In this document: in pieces, positions 1 to 8,344 of the stretch
How the letters are laid out: each line of letters opens with the position of its first letter
Position numbering within the stretch: the stretch's first letter is position 1
Assembly (NCBI RefSeq): GCF_029603165.1
Contig: NZ_JAQSVC010000001.1
Location: forward strand, 248,001-312,000
Length of the DNA stretch: 64,000 nt
Direction of reading: 5' to 3'
From: Galbibacter pacificus
GTDB lineage: Bacteria; Bacteroidota; Bacteroidia; Flavobacteriales; Flavobacteriaceae
Made by a program: the position numbers and the translations under genes
The notes under the pieces: model-generated
Databases searched by the model: none
What the model was told of the DNA's origin: nothing
Seen by the model: only the letters and a program-made list of their open reading frames with translations

Positions 1-227
1 TTGAATATATAACTGAATTGCGGGTTGTATTCGGTGTAATCTGGATGAAATTTCTTAAGGACAAATTCTTCAAAAAACCAAGTGGTATGCCCTAAATGCC
101 ATTTTGGGGGTGAGACGTCAATGGTTGGTTGGACTACATAATCTTCCTGGGTTAATGGCGCGCATATTTCTTCTGTGGTTTGCCTTGTTTGTATAAAATC
201 GCCAATAATTTGGTTGGTGATTATCAT
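1..227 (-). CDS. egtB: EgtB-like ergothioneine biosynthesis protein, N-terminal part (runs off the window)
   Basis: The gene reads leftwards off the window edge, so only about 75 N-terminal residues are visible, from an ATG at 227. The segment contains KWHLGHTTWFFEEF, the signature of the DinB-like N-terminal domain of EgtB-type sulfoxide synthases, whose histidines help bind the catalytic iron. In that family the enzyme joins hercynine to a thiol donor, and a C-terminal FGE-sulfatase domain lies beyond what is seen here. An EgtD methyltransferase is often the next gene in this phylum but would be outside the window. The family call rests on one motif block; the exact substrate is inference. 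Confidence 0.75.
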   Translation of the reverse strand, partial: MIITNQIIGDFIQTRQTTEEICAPLTQEDYVVQPTIDVSPPKWHLGHTTWFFEEFVLKKFHPDYTEYNPQFSYIF

Positions 228-558
228 AACAGTAATCGTTTTCTTATTGTTCTGTAAATAAATTTAACGATTTTATGTAAAGCTTTTTGTTTTAAGTAGT
301 TAAAAGATGTTAAAAATGGAGATTATGAACTATTGTATTTAAATTTTTTTATAGCCAAACTACCTCTTTATATTCTTGTATTGTTCATAACATTGATTTC
401 ATCAGCAACAAAGTATTCAATAGGATCATCTTCTTGATTTTGAGCGGGAGTTACATTCATGTTGCTTTTATTTAATATGTCTAATATTTCCTGTCTAAAT
501 TTTTTATTGTCATAAATTACTACGCTGTTTTTAATGGCCCCTATTTTAGAGCAACTTA
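228..558. other. Gene-free stretch with a startless open frame
   Basis: No complete gene is seen between egtB and thyA. On the minus strand one frame stays open from just after the thyA stop down to a TAA at 368-370 (about 60 codons, including AIKNSVVIYDNKKFRQEILD). Its first ATG is only 30 codons from the end, at 460. It reads like the tail of a protein without a normal start, so it may be a gene remnant or chance. The rest is AT-rich with no clear signal. Confidence 0.3.
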
Positions 559-1383
559 TTAAATGGCCACAACCCCTTTAATATGTGGGTGCGGATCGTA
601 ATTTTCCAATGTAAAATCATCAAATTTAAAGTTGAATATATCTTTTACGTCTGGGTTTAATTTCATGATAGGCAATGGTCTTGGGGTTCTGGAAAGTTGC
701 AGTTTCAATTGTTCCGTGTGGTTGTTGTATATATGGGCATCGCCAAAAGTGTGGATAAAATCGCCGGGCTGGTAGCCGCATACTTGTGCCATCATCATGG
801 TAAACAATGCATAAGAGGCAATATTAAATGGAACGCCCAGAAAAATATCGGCACTGCGCTGGTACAATTGACAGGAAAGTTTTCCATTGGCCACATAAAA
901 CTGAAAAAATGCATGGCACGGGGGCAATGCGGCTTTTCCATTGGTCACGTTCTCGTCAAAAGAAACCGATGTATCCGGTAAAACGCTTGGGTTCCATGCC
1001 GAGACCAGCATTCTTCGGCTGTTCGGATTATTTTTTAGCGTTTCCACAACTTCCTTTATCTGGTCTATTTCCTCACTGTTCCAATTTCTCCATTGGTGGC
1101 CATAAACCGGGCCCAGATCTCCATTCTCATCGGCCCACTCGTTCCAAATACGCACGCCATTGTCTTGTAGGTATTTTACATTTGTATCGCCATTTAAAAA
1201 CCATAGAAGCTCATGAATAATCGATTTTAAATGCAATTTTTTGGTGGTAACCATAGGAAACCCTTCACTTAAATCAAACCGCATCTGGTAACCAAAAACA
1301 CTTTTGGTCCCCGTTCCGGTTCTGTCCCCTTTTTCATTTCCATGTTCCAAAACATGCCTAACAAGATCGTGATACTGCTTCAT
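559..1383 (-). CDS. thyA: Thymidylate synthase
   Basis: Converts dUMP to dTMP with methylenetetrahydrofolate in the cytoplasm. The 274-residue protein opens [20 protein letters not shown] followed by RTGTGT, the phosphate-binding N-terminus of ThyA. The nucleophile lies in [11 protein letters not shown], and the C-terminus ends in GVVAI as expected. I start at the ATG at 1383; an ATG at 1392 adds only MSS. The frame stays open upstream to 1485, but that extension is encoded by a GC-rich intergenic element and has no ThyA similarity. A dihydrofolate reductase gene, often nearby, is not present here. Confidence 0.95.
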   Translation of the reverse strand: MKQYHDLVRHVLEHGNEKGDRTGTGTKSVFGYQMRFDLSEGFPMVTTKKLHLKSIIHELLWFLNGDTNVKYLQDNGVRIWNEWADENGDLGPVYGHQWRNWNSEEIDQIKEVVETLKNNPNSRRMLVSAWNPSVLPDTSVSFDENVTNGKAALPPCHAFFQFYVANGKLSCQLYQRSADIFLGVPFNIASYALFTMMMAQVCGYQPGDFIHTFGDAHIYNNHTEQLKLQLSRTPRPLPIMKLNPDVKDIFNFKFDDFTLENYDPHPHIKGVVAI

Positions 1384-1423
1384 GCTGCTCATTCTATAAA
1401 GTGAGAAATTATTTGGGCGTTCC

Positions 1424-1535
1424 CCGACCCCTCCTTCCCGTCGGGTGCGGGGCGGGCTTTCCGAGGTATACGCCTGTATGGCCACTGCCAGTCAGCCGGG
1501 GTACCTTACTGTAATCCCTAACGCGCTGTATTGCG
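1424..1535. repeat. GC-rich structured intergenic element upstream of thyA
   Basis: A patch of about 110 bases is markedly richer in G and C than its surroundings. Read on the minus strand it runs from GCGCGTTAGGGATTACAG through GGAAAGCCCGCCCCGC to GTCGGGGAACGCCC, with short hairpins such as CCCGAC...GTCGGG. It resembles the dispersed GCGTTAGGGAT...AAAGCCCG palindromic elements I associate with flavobacterial intergenic regions. Only one copy lies in this window, so calling it a repeat is recollection plus inference. Confidence 0.4.
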
Positions 1536-1622
1536 AAAATAAAAAAAGCTGTGCATTCATTTTTAAATGCCCGTGTTTATTTATCAAAAGGTTATCAACG
1601 TAATTGTAAATGCCATCCAGAT

Positions 1623-2678
1623 TTACTCACTTCCAAAGCTAAAAGTAGGATCCAGTTTAGCGGCTTGCATGCCCACCCTAAAAATTGCATAGGTTACATT
1701 TTTAAAAGGGTCTTCGTAATTCCCCGAAACCAGGTCGGCATTGCTAACGCTGGCCGGCACCAGTTTTCCGTAGGTGGGGTAATAAAAGGCATCGGCATTT
1801 ATAAATTGCATGAAATCCTTTCCCCGGGCCAATACACAAAATCCGGGCGACAAGGCACCTATTTTTATACGTTCGTTACCGCCGGTATAATTGTTTTTGG
1901 CTTTTTGCGAAAGCGCCAAGCGTAATGGCCTGCTTTTAAAAAGCACTTCGGGACTTGATTTGTCCAACTTGTTCAACAGTTCGTCAATTAAATTAATGGC
2001 ACTGTGGGTAATGGCCGGAAAACCAATAGTACTTGTAAACACACGTCCGGTTTTCGATTGAAAAAAATTAAATATACGTTGCCACCATTTGGGTTCTTCG
2101 TGCTTTACCACTTCGAAGGTCATTTTTGCCAGTCCGCCGGGAATTTCAATGGGCCTATTGCCAAAAGCCTGCTTAAAATCGGCCTTAAGGTCCTTGGGGG
2201 TCGCTGGTTCTTTCTTCTCGTTATTGTAGAGGTCCAGCCCGGCCGCAATACTCCAAAATACAATGTCAAAATTGCTATTGACCGTACTTTCGTCCTGACC
2301 GATATTAATGCGCATGGTGGCCCGTGTATTTTTGTCTATTTTTACATCGTCCCCGATATGGAACGATTGCATGTCGAGATTCATCAAAACATCGGGTGTT
2401 TCCGTGTTCCCTTCAATACTCGGTGTAACTTCCGAAGATTCAAAAATTGCGGCACCATCTGCTTTGTCAGAAAGTTGAAATACAATAAACTGGTTACTAA
2501 GTTCCTTTTCAGAAAGAATAATGCTGTCTTCTTTTGTAAAAATAACCGAGCCCCTGTTTTTTGGTAGCTTGTAGGCGGCTAGTCCTGGATTTTCAACGGC
2601 ATTGGCTATAGAAGCATCCGTTTCGGGATATAGCTCGGGCACCAAAATGTCTTTTTCCTTAAAATTAAATGGTTTCAT
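1623..2678 (-). CDS. Uncharacterised protein, 351 residues
   Basis: I do not recognise this family. From the ATG at 2678 the protein starts MKPFNFKEKDILVPELYPET. It has no clear signal peptide or membrane span. A middle section (roughly residues 110-200) has alternating hydrophobic residues suggesting beta structure, and KWWQRIFNFFQSKTGRVF follows. The C-terminal third includes ARGKDFMQFINADAFYYPTY. The frame stays open upstream to the nupC stop, and a TTG at 2705 is an alternative start. It lies 123 bases after the NupC-type gene on the same strand and could be co-transcribed. Base composition is like its neighbours. Confidence 0.6.
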   Translation of the reverse strand: MKPFNFKEKDILVPELYPETDASIANAVENPGLAAYKLPKNRGSVIFTKEDSIILSEKELSNQFIVFQLSDKADGAAIFESSEVTPSIEGNTETPDVLMNLDMQSFHIGDDVKIDKNTRATMRINIGQDESTVNSNFDIVFWSIAAGLDLYNNEKKEPATPKDLKADFKQAFGNRPIEIPGGLAKMTFEVVKHEEPKWWQRIFNFFQSKTGRVFTSTIGFPAITHSAINLIDELLNKLDKSSPEVLFKSRPLRLALSQKAKNNYTGGNERIKIGALSPGFCVLARGKDFMQFINADAFYYPTYGKLVPASVSNADLVSGNYEDPFKNVTYAIFRVGMQAAKLDPTFSFGSE

Positions 2679-2801
2679 GGCAGGCAAATATTTATCAATA
2701 AACAATGAGGTTGCTGCTTGGGGAATACCAAAGATAAGGTACTTGTCCCATTGAAAAAAGTATTTGTATAACTGTAGATAATGTTTGCCTTGAAATTTAA
2801 G

Positions 2802-4472
2802 CTATCCAATAATCATCCCGGCAATGGTAGCTGAAAGGAGCGAGGCCAAGGAGCCCCCGATAACAGCTTTCATTCCAAACTCTGATAAATTTTTGCGTTG
2901 TCCGGGAGCCAAAGATCCGATGCCTCCAATTTGAATCCCAATGGATGCAAAATTGGCAAATCCACAAAGCATATACGTGGCCATGATAACCGATTTATTG
3001 TATGTAAAATGCGTGGTGCTGGCTACATTTTTTAATTCGGCCAATTGAACATAGCCTACAAATTCGCTCGCGGCCAATTTTATACCCAATAACTGCCCCA
3101 TGAGCATCATATCTTCTTTGGCTACGCCAATGAGCCACATAAGCGGCGCAAAAACGAAACCGAGAATAGACTCAAGGGAAAAAGATTCGTAGGGCGTGTA
3201 ATTGGCCATAAGGGTATTTAGCGAAGTAATGTGCCCGATTCTTCCGAGGCCATAATTTATCATGGCAATAAAAGCAATAAAAACCAAGAGCATGGCGCCC
3301 ACATTGGCGGCCAGTTTAAGTCCTTCGGTGGTACCGTTTGCAATTGCATCAAGAATGTTGGAGCCTATTTTATCTGAAGATACTTCAACATCGGTTACAA
3401 TATCTTCTACTTGAGGATACAGCATTTTAGACACTACAATGGCGCCCGGAGCGGCCATAACTGAAGCGGCCAATAAATGCTTGGCAAATTGCAGGCGCAA
3501 TGCCGGATCGTCGCCACCTAAAAAACCAATATAGGCGGCAAGCACGCCTCCGGCAACGGTGGCCATACCGCCAACCATGACCAGGAGGATTTCGGATCTG
3601 TTCATTCGCTCCAAATAAGCTTTTATCATCAAAGGTGCTTCTGTTTGCCCTAGAAATATATTCCCGGCTACCGATAAACTTTCTGCGCCCGAAATTCCCA
3701 ATAATTTTGTAAGCACCCAAGCCATTCCCTTTACTATCACCTGAATAATTCCCAAATAGAACAGCACCGATGTCAGGGCAGAGAAAAATACAATGGTTGG
3801 CAATACCTGAAAAAGAAAAATATAACCAAAGCTGGTCGTATCCATTAAACCGCCAAGAAGGAATTCGCTCCCGGCGGCCGTAAAATCTAATACAAGAACA
3901 AAAATACTTCCCAGCCATTCAAAAGTTTTTTGAACAAACGAGATTTCCAATACGCCAATAGCCAATATTAATTGCGAGGCCAGGCCAATGCCCACGGTTT
4001 TCCAGTTAATGGCCCTGCGGTTGCTGCTACACAAAAAAGCAATAAACAATAAGGATAGCATGCCTAAAACGCCCCGCCATAAGCTTTCAAAGCTAAAACC
4101 TTGATTGGGTATTATGTTTTGTGCCTCTTTTGAAGAAACCAACGCTTGGCCATTTGCCGAGGATGGCGTAAAATTGTAAGTGGCGGTTTTGTTGCCGAAT
4201 ACCAATGTAGAATCGGTAAGCTCGGCTACTTTATACCTTTCGAGGCTGTCGGCCGGAGTGTCGTAATATAATATAAGGTTGTTGTTTTGGAAGATGTAGC
4301 TCCCTTTATAATCAAGGCCTTTTTTTTTGAAACTGAAATCGCCTTCTTTAAACCGTATTTCTTTTATTGAAGATGTATTTTTTTGAGAGCCCCAGTTTTT
4401 TTCGATATCCTGAGCAAACAATGCCCCCGTAAAACAAACCGATAATAGTAGGAGTAGTATATTTTTCAACAC
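2802..4472 (-). CDS. nupC: NupC/CNT-family nucleoside transporter with secreted N-terminal domain
   Basis: Concentrative nucleoside transporter of the inner membrane, expected to import nucleosides with H+ or Na+. Many hydrophobic spans follow residue 130. The family motif GQTEAPLMI sits near residue 275 and NFASIGIQIGGIG near residue 505. Unlike a minimal NupC of about 400 residues, this 556-residue protein begins with a signal-like segment (LLLLLSVCFTGALFAQ) and about 100 polar residues of unknown role before the first transporter helix. The start codon is GTG at 4472, with a TTG immediately after as an alternative. Substrate specificity cannot be read from the sequence. Confidence 0.9.
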   Translation of the reverse strand: MLKNILLLLLSVCFTGALFAQDIEKNWGSQKNTSSIKEIRFKEGDFSFKKKGLDYKGSYIFQNNNLILYYDTPADSLERYKVAELTDSTLVFGNKTATYNFTPSSANGQALVSSKEAQNIIPNQGFSFESLWRGVLGMLSLLFIAFLCSSNRRAINWKTVGIGLASQLILAIGVLEISFVQKTFEWLGSIFVLVLDFTAAGSEFLLGGLMDTTSFGYIFLFQVLPTIVFFSALTSVLFYLGIIQVIVKGMAWVLTKLLGISGAESLSVAGNIFLGQTEAPLMIKAYLERMNRSEILLVMVGGMATVAGGVLAAYIGFLGGDDPALRLQFAKHLLAASVMAAPGAIVVSKMLYPQVEDIVTDVEVSSDKIGSNILDAIANGTTEGLKLAANVGAMLLVFIAFIAMINYGLGRIGHITSLNTLMANYTPYESFSLESILGFVFAPLMWLIGVAKEDMMLMGQLLGIKLAASEFVGYVQLAELKNVASTTHFTYNKSVIMATYMLCGFANFASIGIQIGGIGSLAPGQRKNLSEFGMKAVIGGSLASLLSATIAGMIIG

Positions 4473-4535
4473 GTTTTTGTTTAAATAAATTGATGTTAGT
4501 TACGGCGGATTGGTTAAATATGCTTAATATAGTTT

Positions 4536-5156
4536 TTATTTTTCTTCCCTTTTGGAAATCTCATCCCTTATTTTGGCCGCCTTTTCATAATCTTCATTGG
4601 CAACGGCACCATCCAACATGGTATAAAGTTCTTGCAGGGAATAGGTTCTGTAGGAAGTATCGGACTTTGACGGTTTGTCTTCATTGCTCAGCACTTCGTC
4701 TACAATAATGCTTTCTTCCTGCTGTTCGTCTTCCTTTGGGGAAAATTTTAAATAAATCCCGGCCTTGTCCAGAATGTTTTTGTAAGTAAAAATGGGTGCG
4801 TTAAAGCGCAATGCAAGTGCAATGGCGTCGCTGGTACGGGCATCTATAATTTCTTCTATTTTGTCGCGTTCGCAAATAATACTGGAATAAAAAACACCAT
4901 CTACCAGTTTGTGTATAATTACCTGTTTTACCACAATTTCAAAACGGTCTGCAAAGCTTTTAAAGAGGTCGTGGGTTAAGGGTCTTGGGGGTTTTATCTC
5001 TTTTTCCAGTGCAATGGCTATGGATTGTGCTTCAAAGGCCCCGATAACAATGGGCAATTTTCTTTCTCCGTCTACTTCATTCAATATTAAAGCATATGCC
5101 CCGTTTTGGGTTTGACTATAAGAAATTCCTTTTATGTTTAATTTTACTAAACTCAT
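4536..5156 (-). CDS. Bifunctional nuclease family protein (DUF151) with UVR motif
   Basis: Residues 1-140 match the DUF151 fold (MSLVKLNIKGISYSQTQNGA, then ALILNEVDGERKLPIVIGAF). Plant members of this family act as nucleases; the bacterial role is poorly defined. After an acidic linker the C-terminus (about residues 170-206, LQELYTMLDGAVANEDYEKA) is a UvrB/UvrC-type UVR motif, normally a protein-protein contact. This two-domain form is typical of Bacteroidetes. It sits between etfBA and the nucleoside transporter on the same strand. A hairpin that probably ends the etf transcript lies just upstream, so it likely has its own promoter. Confidence 0.85.
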   Translation of the reverse strand: MSLVKLNIKGISYSQTQNGAYALILNEVDGERKLPIVIGAFEAQSIAIALEKEIKPPRPLTHDLFKSFADRFEIVVKQVIIHKLVDGVFYSSIICERDKIEEIIDARTSDAIALALRFNAPIFTYKNILDKAGIYLKFSPKEDEQQEESIIVDEVLSNEDKPSKSDTSYRTYSLQELYTMLDGAVANEDYEKAAKIRDEISKREEK

Positions 5157-5174
5157 ACATCATTTAAAATAGCG

Positions 5175-5219
5175 AGGGCTGTCTAAACAATGGGCAAATC
5201 CCAAAATTTAGACAGCCCT
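5175..5219 (-). terminator. Hairpin terminator after etfBA
   Basis: A perfect 13-bp inverted repeat, AGGGCTGTCTAAA (5175-5187) and TTTAGACAGCCCT (5207-5219), with a 19-base loop. It lies just past the etfA stop in the direction of transcription, followed on the minus strand by TCGCTATTTTAA, only a modest U tract. Confidence 0.6.
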
Positions 5220-5242
5220 TTAGGGGCACAATTTAACAAAAA

Positions 5243-6211
5243 TTATGCGTTATTCGCTTTAAATTCTTTCAATTTTTCAATTAGTTGCGGAACTACTTCA
5301 AAGGCATCTCCAACCACACCGTAATCGGCGGCCTTGAAGAATGGAGCTTCCGCGTCGTTGTTTATAACCAGTTTTACTTTGGATGCGTTGATCCCGGCCA
5401 AATGCTGAATTGCCCCAGAAATACCAACGGCAACATATAAGTTGGCTGCCACAGGCTTTCCTGTTTGGCCAACATGCTCGCTATGTGGGCGCCAACCCAT
5501 GTCTGAAACTGGTTTGGAACAGGCGGTGGCTGCACCGAGCACATCGGCTAATTCTTCAATCATTTCCCAATTTTCGGGACCTTTAAGTCCGCGTCCGCCC
5601 GATACTACAATTTCTGCATCGGCTATGGTTACTTTGCCCGTTACTTTATCAACATTGGTCACTTCCGTAGAAAAATCGGCTTCATTTAATTCGGGGGAAA
5701 AACTTTCTTCGGTTGCGGCACCGTTGTTTTCCTTTAAACCATAGGCATTTTTGGAAAGCCCGATGAGTTTTACTTCCGAAGAAATTTCGGTAATATTGAA
5801 AGCTTTATTGGTAAAGGCTGTGCGCTTTACTTTAAATGGGCTGTCGCTTTCCGGTAATGCAACTACATTGGAGGCATAACCGGCATTGAGGTTGATAGCC
5901 AATATGGGCGCCATGAATTTTGCATTGGCACTTGAGCTTACTATTACTACTTTACTGTTTTCTTTTTGGGCGGCTTGTTTTAGTACATCGGCATAGGCCT
6001 TTGCGTTAAAATTACCCAGCTTATCGTTTTTTACGGTTAAAACCTTGTCGACACCATATTTAGATAATTCATTGGTGCTTTCGGCATTCACGGTTACGGC
6101 AGTTACCGTAGCCCCAAGCATATCTGCAACTCCTTTTGCGTAGGAAGCTACTTCTAATGCGGTTTTTTTAAGTTTTCCGTTTTCCGTTTCGGTATAAACA
6201 AGAACAGACAT
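5243..6211 (-). CDS. etfA: Electron transfer flavoprotein, alpha subunit
   Basis: With EtfB forms the FAD-containing carrier that takes electrons from acyl-CoA dehydrogenases and passes them to the quinone pool. The N-terminal domain (about 1-190) has the ETF fold. The C-terminal FAD-binding domain contains VVSGGRGLKGPENW near residue 203, then GQTGKPVAANLYVAVGISGA and INNDAEAPFFKAADYGVVGD, the conserved FAD site. Length (322) is standard. It follows etfB on the same strand with 176 bases between, an unusually large gap for this pair, filled by AT-rich short repeats. Confidence 0.96.
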   Translation of the reverse strand: MSVLVYTETENGKLKKTALEVASYAKGVADMLGATVTAVTVNAESTNELSKYGVDKVLTVKNDKLGNFNAKAYADVLKQAAQKENSKVVIVSSSANAKFMAPILAINLNAGYASNVVALPESDSPFKVKRTAFTNKAFNITEISSEVKLIGLSKNAYGLKENNGAATEESFSPELNEADFSTEVTNVDKVTGKVTIADAEIVVSGGRGLKGPENWEMIEELADVLGAATACSKPVSDMGWRPHSEHVGQTGKPVAANLYVAVGISGAIQHLAGINASKVKLVINNDAEAPFFKAADYGVVGDAFEVVPQLIEKLKEFKANNA

Positions 6212-6217
6212 ATTTTA

Positions 6218-6350
6218 TGAGTTATAAAGTTATAAAGTTGAAAGTTTCAAGATCTTATTGTTTTTACTTGTATTGAGATCCTCTCATTTTTCAGCTTTGT
6301 ATATTTTTATGTTTTATATGGTTGAAAGTTATAATGTTGCAAAGTTAGAA
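6218..6350. repeat. AT-rich short repeats between etfB and etfA
   Basis: The gap contains several variants of GTTATAAAGTTGAAAGTTT (near 6229-6247 and 6318-6345). Related wording recurs at 31531-31560 and 39862-39895, and in reverse at 20436-20455 and 31620-31638. Function unknown. Confidence 0.5.
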
Positions 6351-6387
6351 GGTATAATTACGCTAACTTTTTAACGGTTCAACTTCA

Positions 6388-7128
6388 TTATATTACCTTA
6401 GCTTCGTTGTGCAGAAGGTCTACCAGCTCGTCTAAATTATCGGGGGAAATTAATTTAATAGCCCCTTTTGGTGCCGGCTTTTCAAAGAAAACGGCTTTTG
6501 TGGCAACGTCGCCACTAACGGGTTCTGTGATGTTGAGTGTTTTTTTACGGGCCATCATGATGCCGCGCATGTTGGGTATTTTAAGGTCGCTTTCTTCAAC
6601 CAGTCCTTTTTGACCACCGATAACGAGTGGAAAAGTTGTTTTTAAGGTTTCCTTACCACCGTCTATTTCACGGACGGCGGTTGCGGTTTCGCCTTCAACT
6701 TCGAGCCCGATACAATTATTAACATAATTTGCATCGATAAGGGTTGCCAGCATTCCCGGAACCATACCCCCGTTATAGTCTATAGATTCCCTTCCGGCAA
6801 TAATCAAGTTGTAATCTTTAGCAACCTCGGCAAGTTGTTTGGCAACAAAGTAGCCATCGGTTGGGGTTGCGTTTATTCTAATAGCTTCATCGGCACCTAT
6901 TGCCAGAGCTTTTCGCAGGGTAGGCTCGGTTTCGGGTCCACCAACATTAACCACCGTTACAGAGGCACCTTGTTTTTCCTTGAACCACATGGCACGCGTT
7001 AACCCAAATTCGTCATTGGGATTTATAACAAATTGCACGCCATTTGTATCAAACTTTGTATCTCCGTCGGTAAAATTTATCTTTGAGGTAGTGTCCGGTA
7101 CATGGCTTATACACACTAATATCTTCAT
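6388..7128 (-). CDS. etfB: Electron transfer flavoprotein, beta subunit
   Basis: Partner of EtfA; this subunit normally carries a structural AMP. The 246 residues start MKILVCISHVPDTTSKINFT, the usual N-terminus, and include NPNDEFGLTRAMWFKEKQGA and AGRESIDYNGGMVPGMLA, the conserved ETF beta signature. It is the promoter-proximal gene of an etfB-etfA pair. Its start is separated from the divergent pdhB-type gene by 176 bases, so the two share an upstream control region. Confidence 0.96.
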   Translation of the reverse strand: MKILVCISHVPDTTSKINFTDGDTKFDTNGVQFVINPNDEFGLTRAMWFKEKQGASVTVVNVGGPETEPTLRKALAIGADEAIRINATPTDGYFVAKQLAEVAKDYNLIIAGRESIDYNGGMVPGMLATLIDANYVNNCIGLEVEGETATAVREIDGGKETLKTTFPLVIGGQKGLVEESDLKIPNMRGIMMARKKTLNITEPVSGDVATKAVFFEKPAPKGAIKLISPDNLDELVDLLHNEAKVI

Positions 7129-7229
7129 ATTTTAGCTATTTTTTTGTGATTTTAATGAATGTGCTACGAAGATACTGATAATTTTAAAAATATACTATGC
7201 GTGCATAATAATTTTTTATTAAAATCTTA

Positions 7230-7261
7230 TTGAAATAGTTGTATTAGAATTACTATTTTTG
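7230..7261 (+). promoter_or_regulatory. Predicted promoter of the pyruvate dehydrogenase beta gene
   Basis: TATTTTTG at 7254-7261 fits the Bacteroidetes -7 consensus TAnnTTTG. A TTG at 7230-7232 lies 21 bases upstream as a -33 element. The start codon is 43 bases downstream. Confidence 0.45.
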
Positions 7262-7304
7262 CTAAGCTTAAAAAAACAGACGTTAATAATATCAAAAAAA
7301 ATAG

Positions 7305-8282
7305 ATGAGAACAATTCAGTTTAGAGAAGCGATTTGTGAGGCGATGAGTGAAGAGATGCGTAAAGACGACACTATTTATTTAATGGGTGAAGAAGTTGCA
7401 GAATATAATGGTGCCTACAAAGCTTCTAAAGGAATGTTGGATGAATTTGGTCCAGACAGAGTGCTGGATACACCTATTTCCGAATTAGGTTTTGCCGGAA
7501 TAAGTGTGGGAGCAGCCATGAACGGGAATAGGCCTATTGTTGAGTTTATGACTTTTAATTTCTCCTTGGTTGGAATCGACCAGATTATAAACAATGCAGC
7601 AAAAATCCGCCAAATGTCCGGCGGTCAATTTAATTGTTCAATAGTTTTTAGAGGCCCCACCGCTTCTGCGGGTCAATTGGCGGCAACGCACTCGCAAGCT
7701 TTTGAAAGCTGGTTTGCCAATTGCCCGGGCTTGAAAGTAGTGGTCCCGTCTAATCCATATGATGCAAAAGGATTGTTGAAGTCTGCAATACGCGACAATG
7801 ACCCCGTTATATTTATGGAATCCGAGCAGATGTACGGAGACAAAGGTGAAGTTCCCGAAGATGAATACAACATACCATTGGGGGTTGCCGATATTAAAAG
7901 GGAAGGAAACGACGTTACTATTGTTTCTTTTGGAAAAATTATAAAAGAAGCCTACAAAGCAGCCGATGAGCTCGAAAAAGAAGGGATTAGTTGTGAGATA
8001 ATCGATTTAAGAACAGTAAGGCCAATGGACCATGATGCCATTCTTAAATCTGTTAAAAAAACAAACAGACTGGTAATTCTTGAAGAAGCATGGCCTTTTG
8101 GAAATGTTGCAACAGAAATAACCTACCAGGTACAATCGCAAATATTTGATTACCTCGATGCGCCAATCATTAAAATAAATACTGCCGATACGCCCGCGCC
8201 GTATTCTCCGGTTTTATTGCAGGAATGGTTGCCCAATGCAGGCGATGTTGTAAATGCGGTAAAAAAAGTTTTATACAAATAA
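7305..8282 (+). CDS. pdhB: Pyruvate dehydrogenase E1 component, beta subunit
   Basis: Beta half of the heterotetrameric thiamine-dependent E1 enzyme that decarboxylates pyruvate and loads the acetyl group onto E2 lipoate. The sequence contains LMGEEVAEYNGAYKASKGML with the Glu that contacts thiamine diphosphate, then ELGFAGISVGAAMNG, PVIFMESEQMYGDKGEVPED and EEAWPFGNVATEITY. All are conserved in E1 beta chains. Length (325) is normal. The alpha subunit and E2 are not adjacent, which is common in flavobacteria. A strong hairpin follows, so the gene is probably transcribed alone. A branched-chain oxoacid role is possible but less likely. Confidence 0.93.
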   Translation: MRTIQFREAICEAMSEEMRKDDTIYLMGEEVAEYNGAYKASKGMLDEFGPDRVLDTPISELGFAGISVGAAMNGNRPIVEFMTFNFSLVGIDQIINNAAKIRQMSGGQFNCSIVFRGPTASAGQLAATHSQAFESWFANCPGLKVVVPSNPYDAKGLLKSAIRDNDPVIFMESEQMYGDKGEVPEDEYNIPLGVADIKREGNDVTIVSFGKIIKEAYKAADELEKEGISCEIIDLRTVRPMDHDAILKSVKKTNRLVILEEAWPFGNVATEITYQVQSQIFDYLDAPIIKINTADTPAPYSPVLLQEWLPNAGDVVNAVKKVLYK

Positions 8283-8302
8283 AAGATTTTTCACGTTATT
8301 AT

Positions 8303-8337
8303 AACTTCACTGACTATCTTTGGTCAGTGAAGTTTTT
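8303..8337 (+). terminator. Terminator after pdhB, with a -7-like element in its loop
   Basis: A perfect 12-bp stem, AACTTCACTGAC (8303-8314) and GTCAGTGAAGTT (8323-8334), with T residues after it. The 8-base loop reads TATCTTTG (8315-8322), which also fits the -7 promoter consensus and lies 23 bases before the next start codon. Confidence 0.8.
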
Positions 8338-8344
8338 ATTTTTT

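Noticed and set aside
828-1220. Long plus-strand frame within thyA
   Set aside because: Antisense shadow of a conserved gene; same reasoning applies to antisense frames over the uncharacterised gene at 1.6-2.7 kb, metK, metH, gldA and pncB.
1384-1485. N-terminal extension of thyA
   Set aside because: The extra residues are encoded by the GC-rich intergenic element and have no counterpart in thymidylate synthases.
8225-8344. Upstream extension of the DUF5686 gene
   Set aside because: It overlaps the end of pdhB and the terminator. The signal peptide starts at the ATG at 8345.
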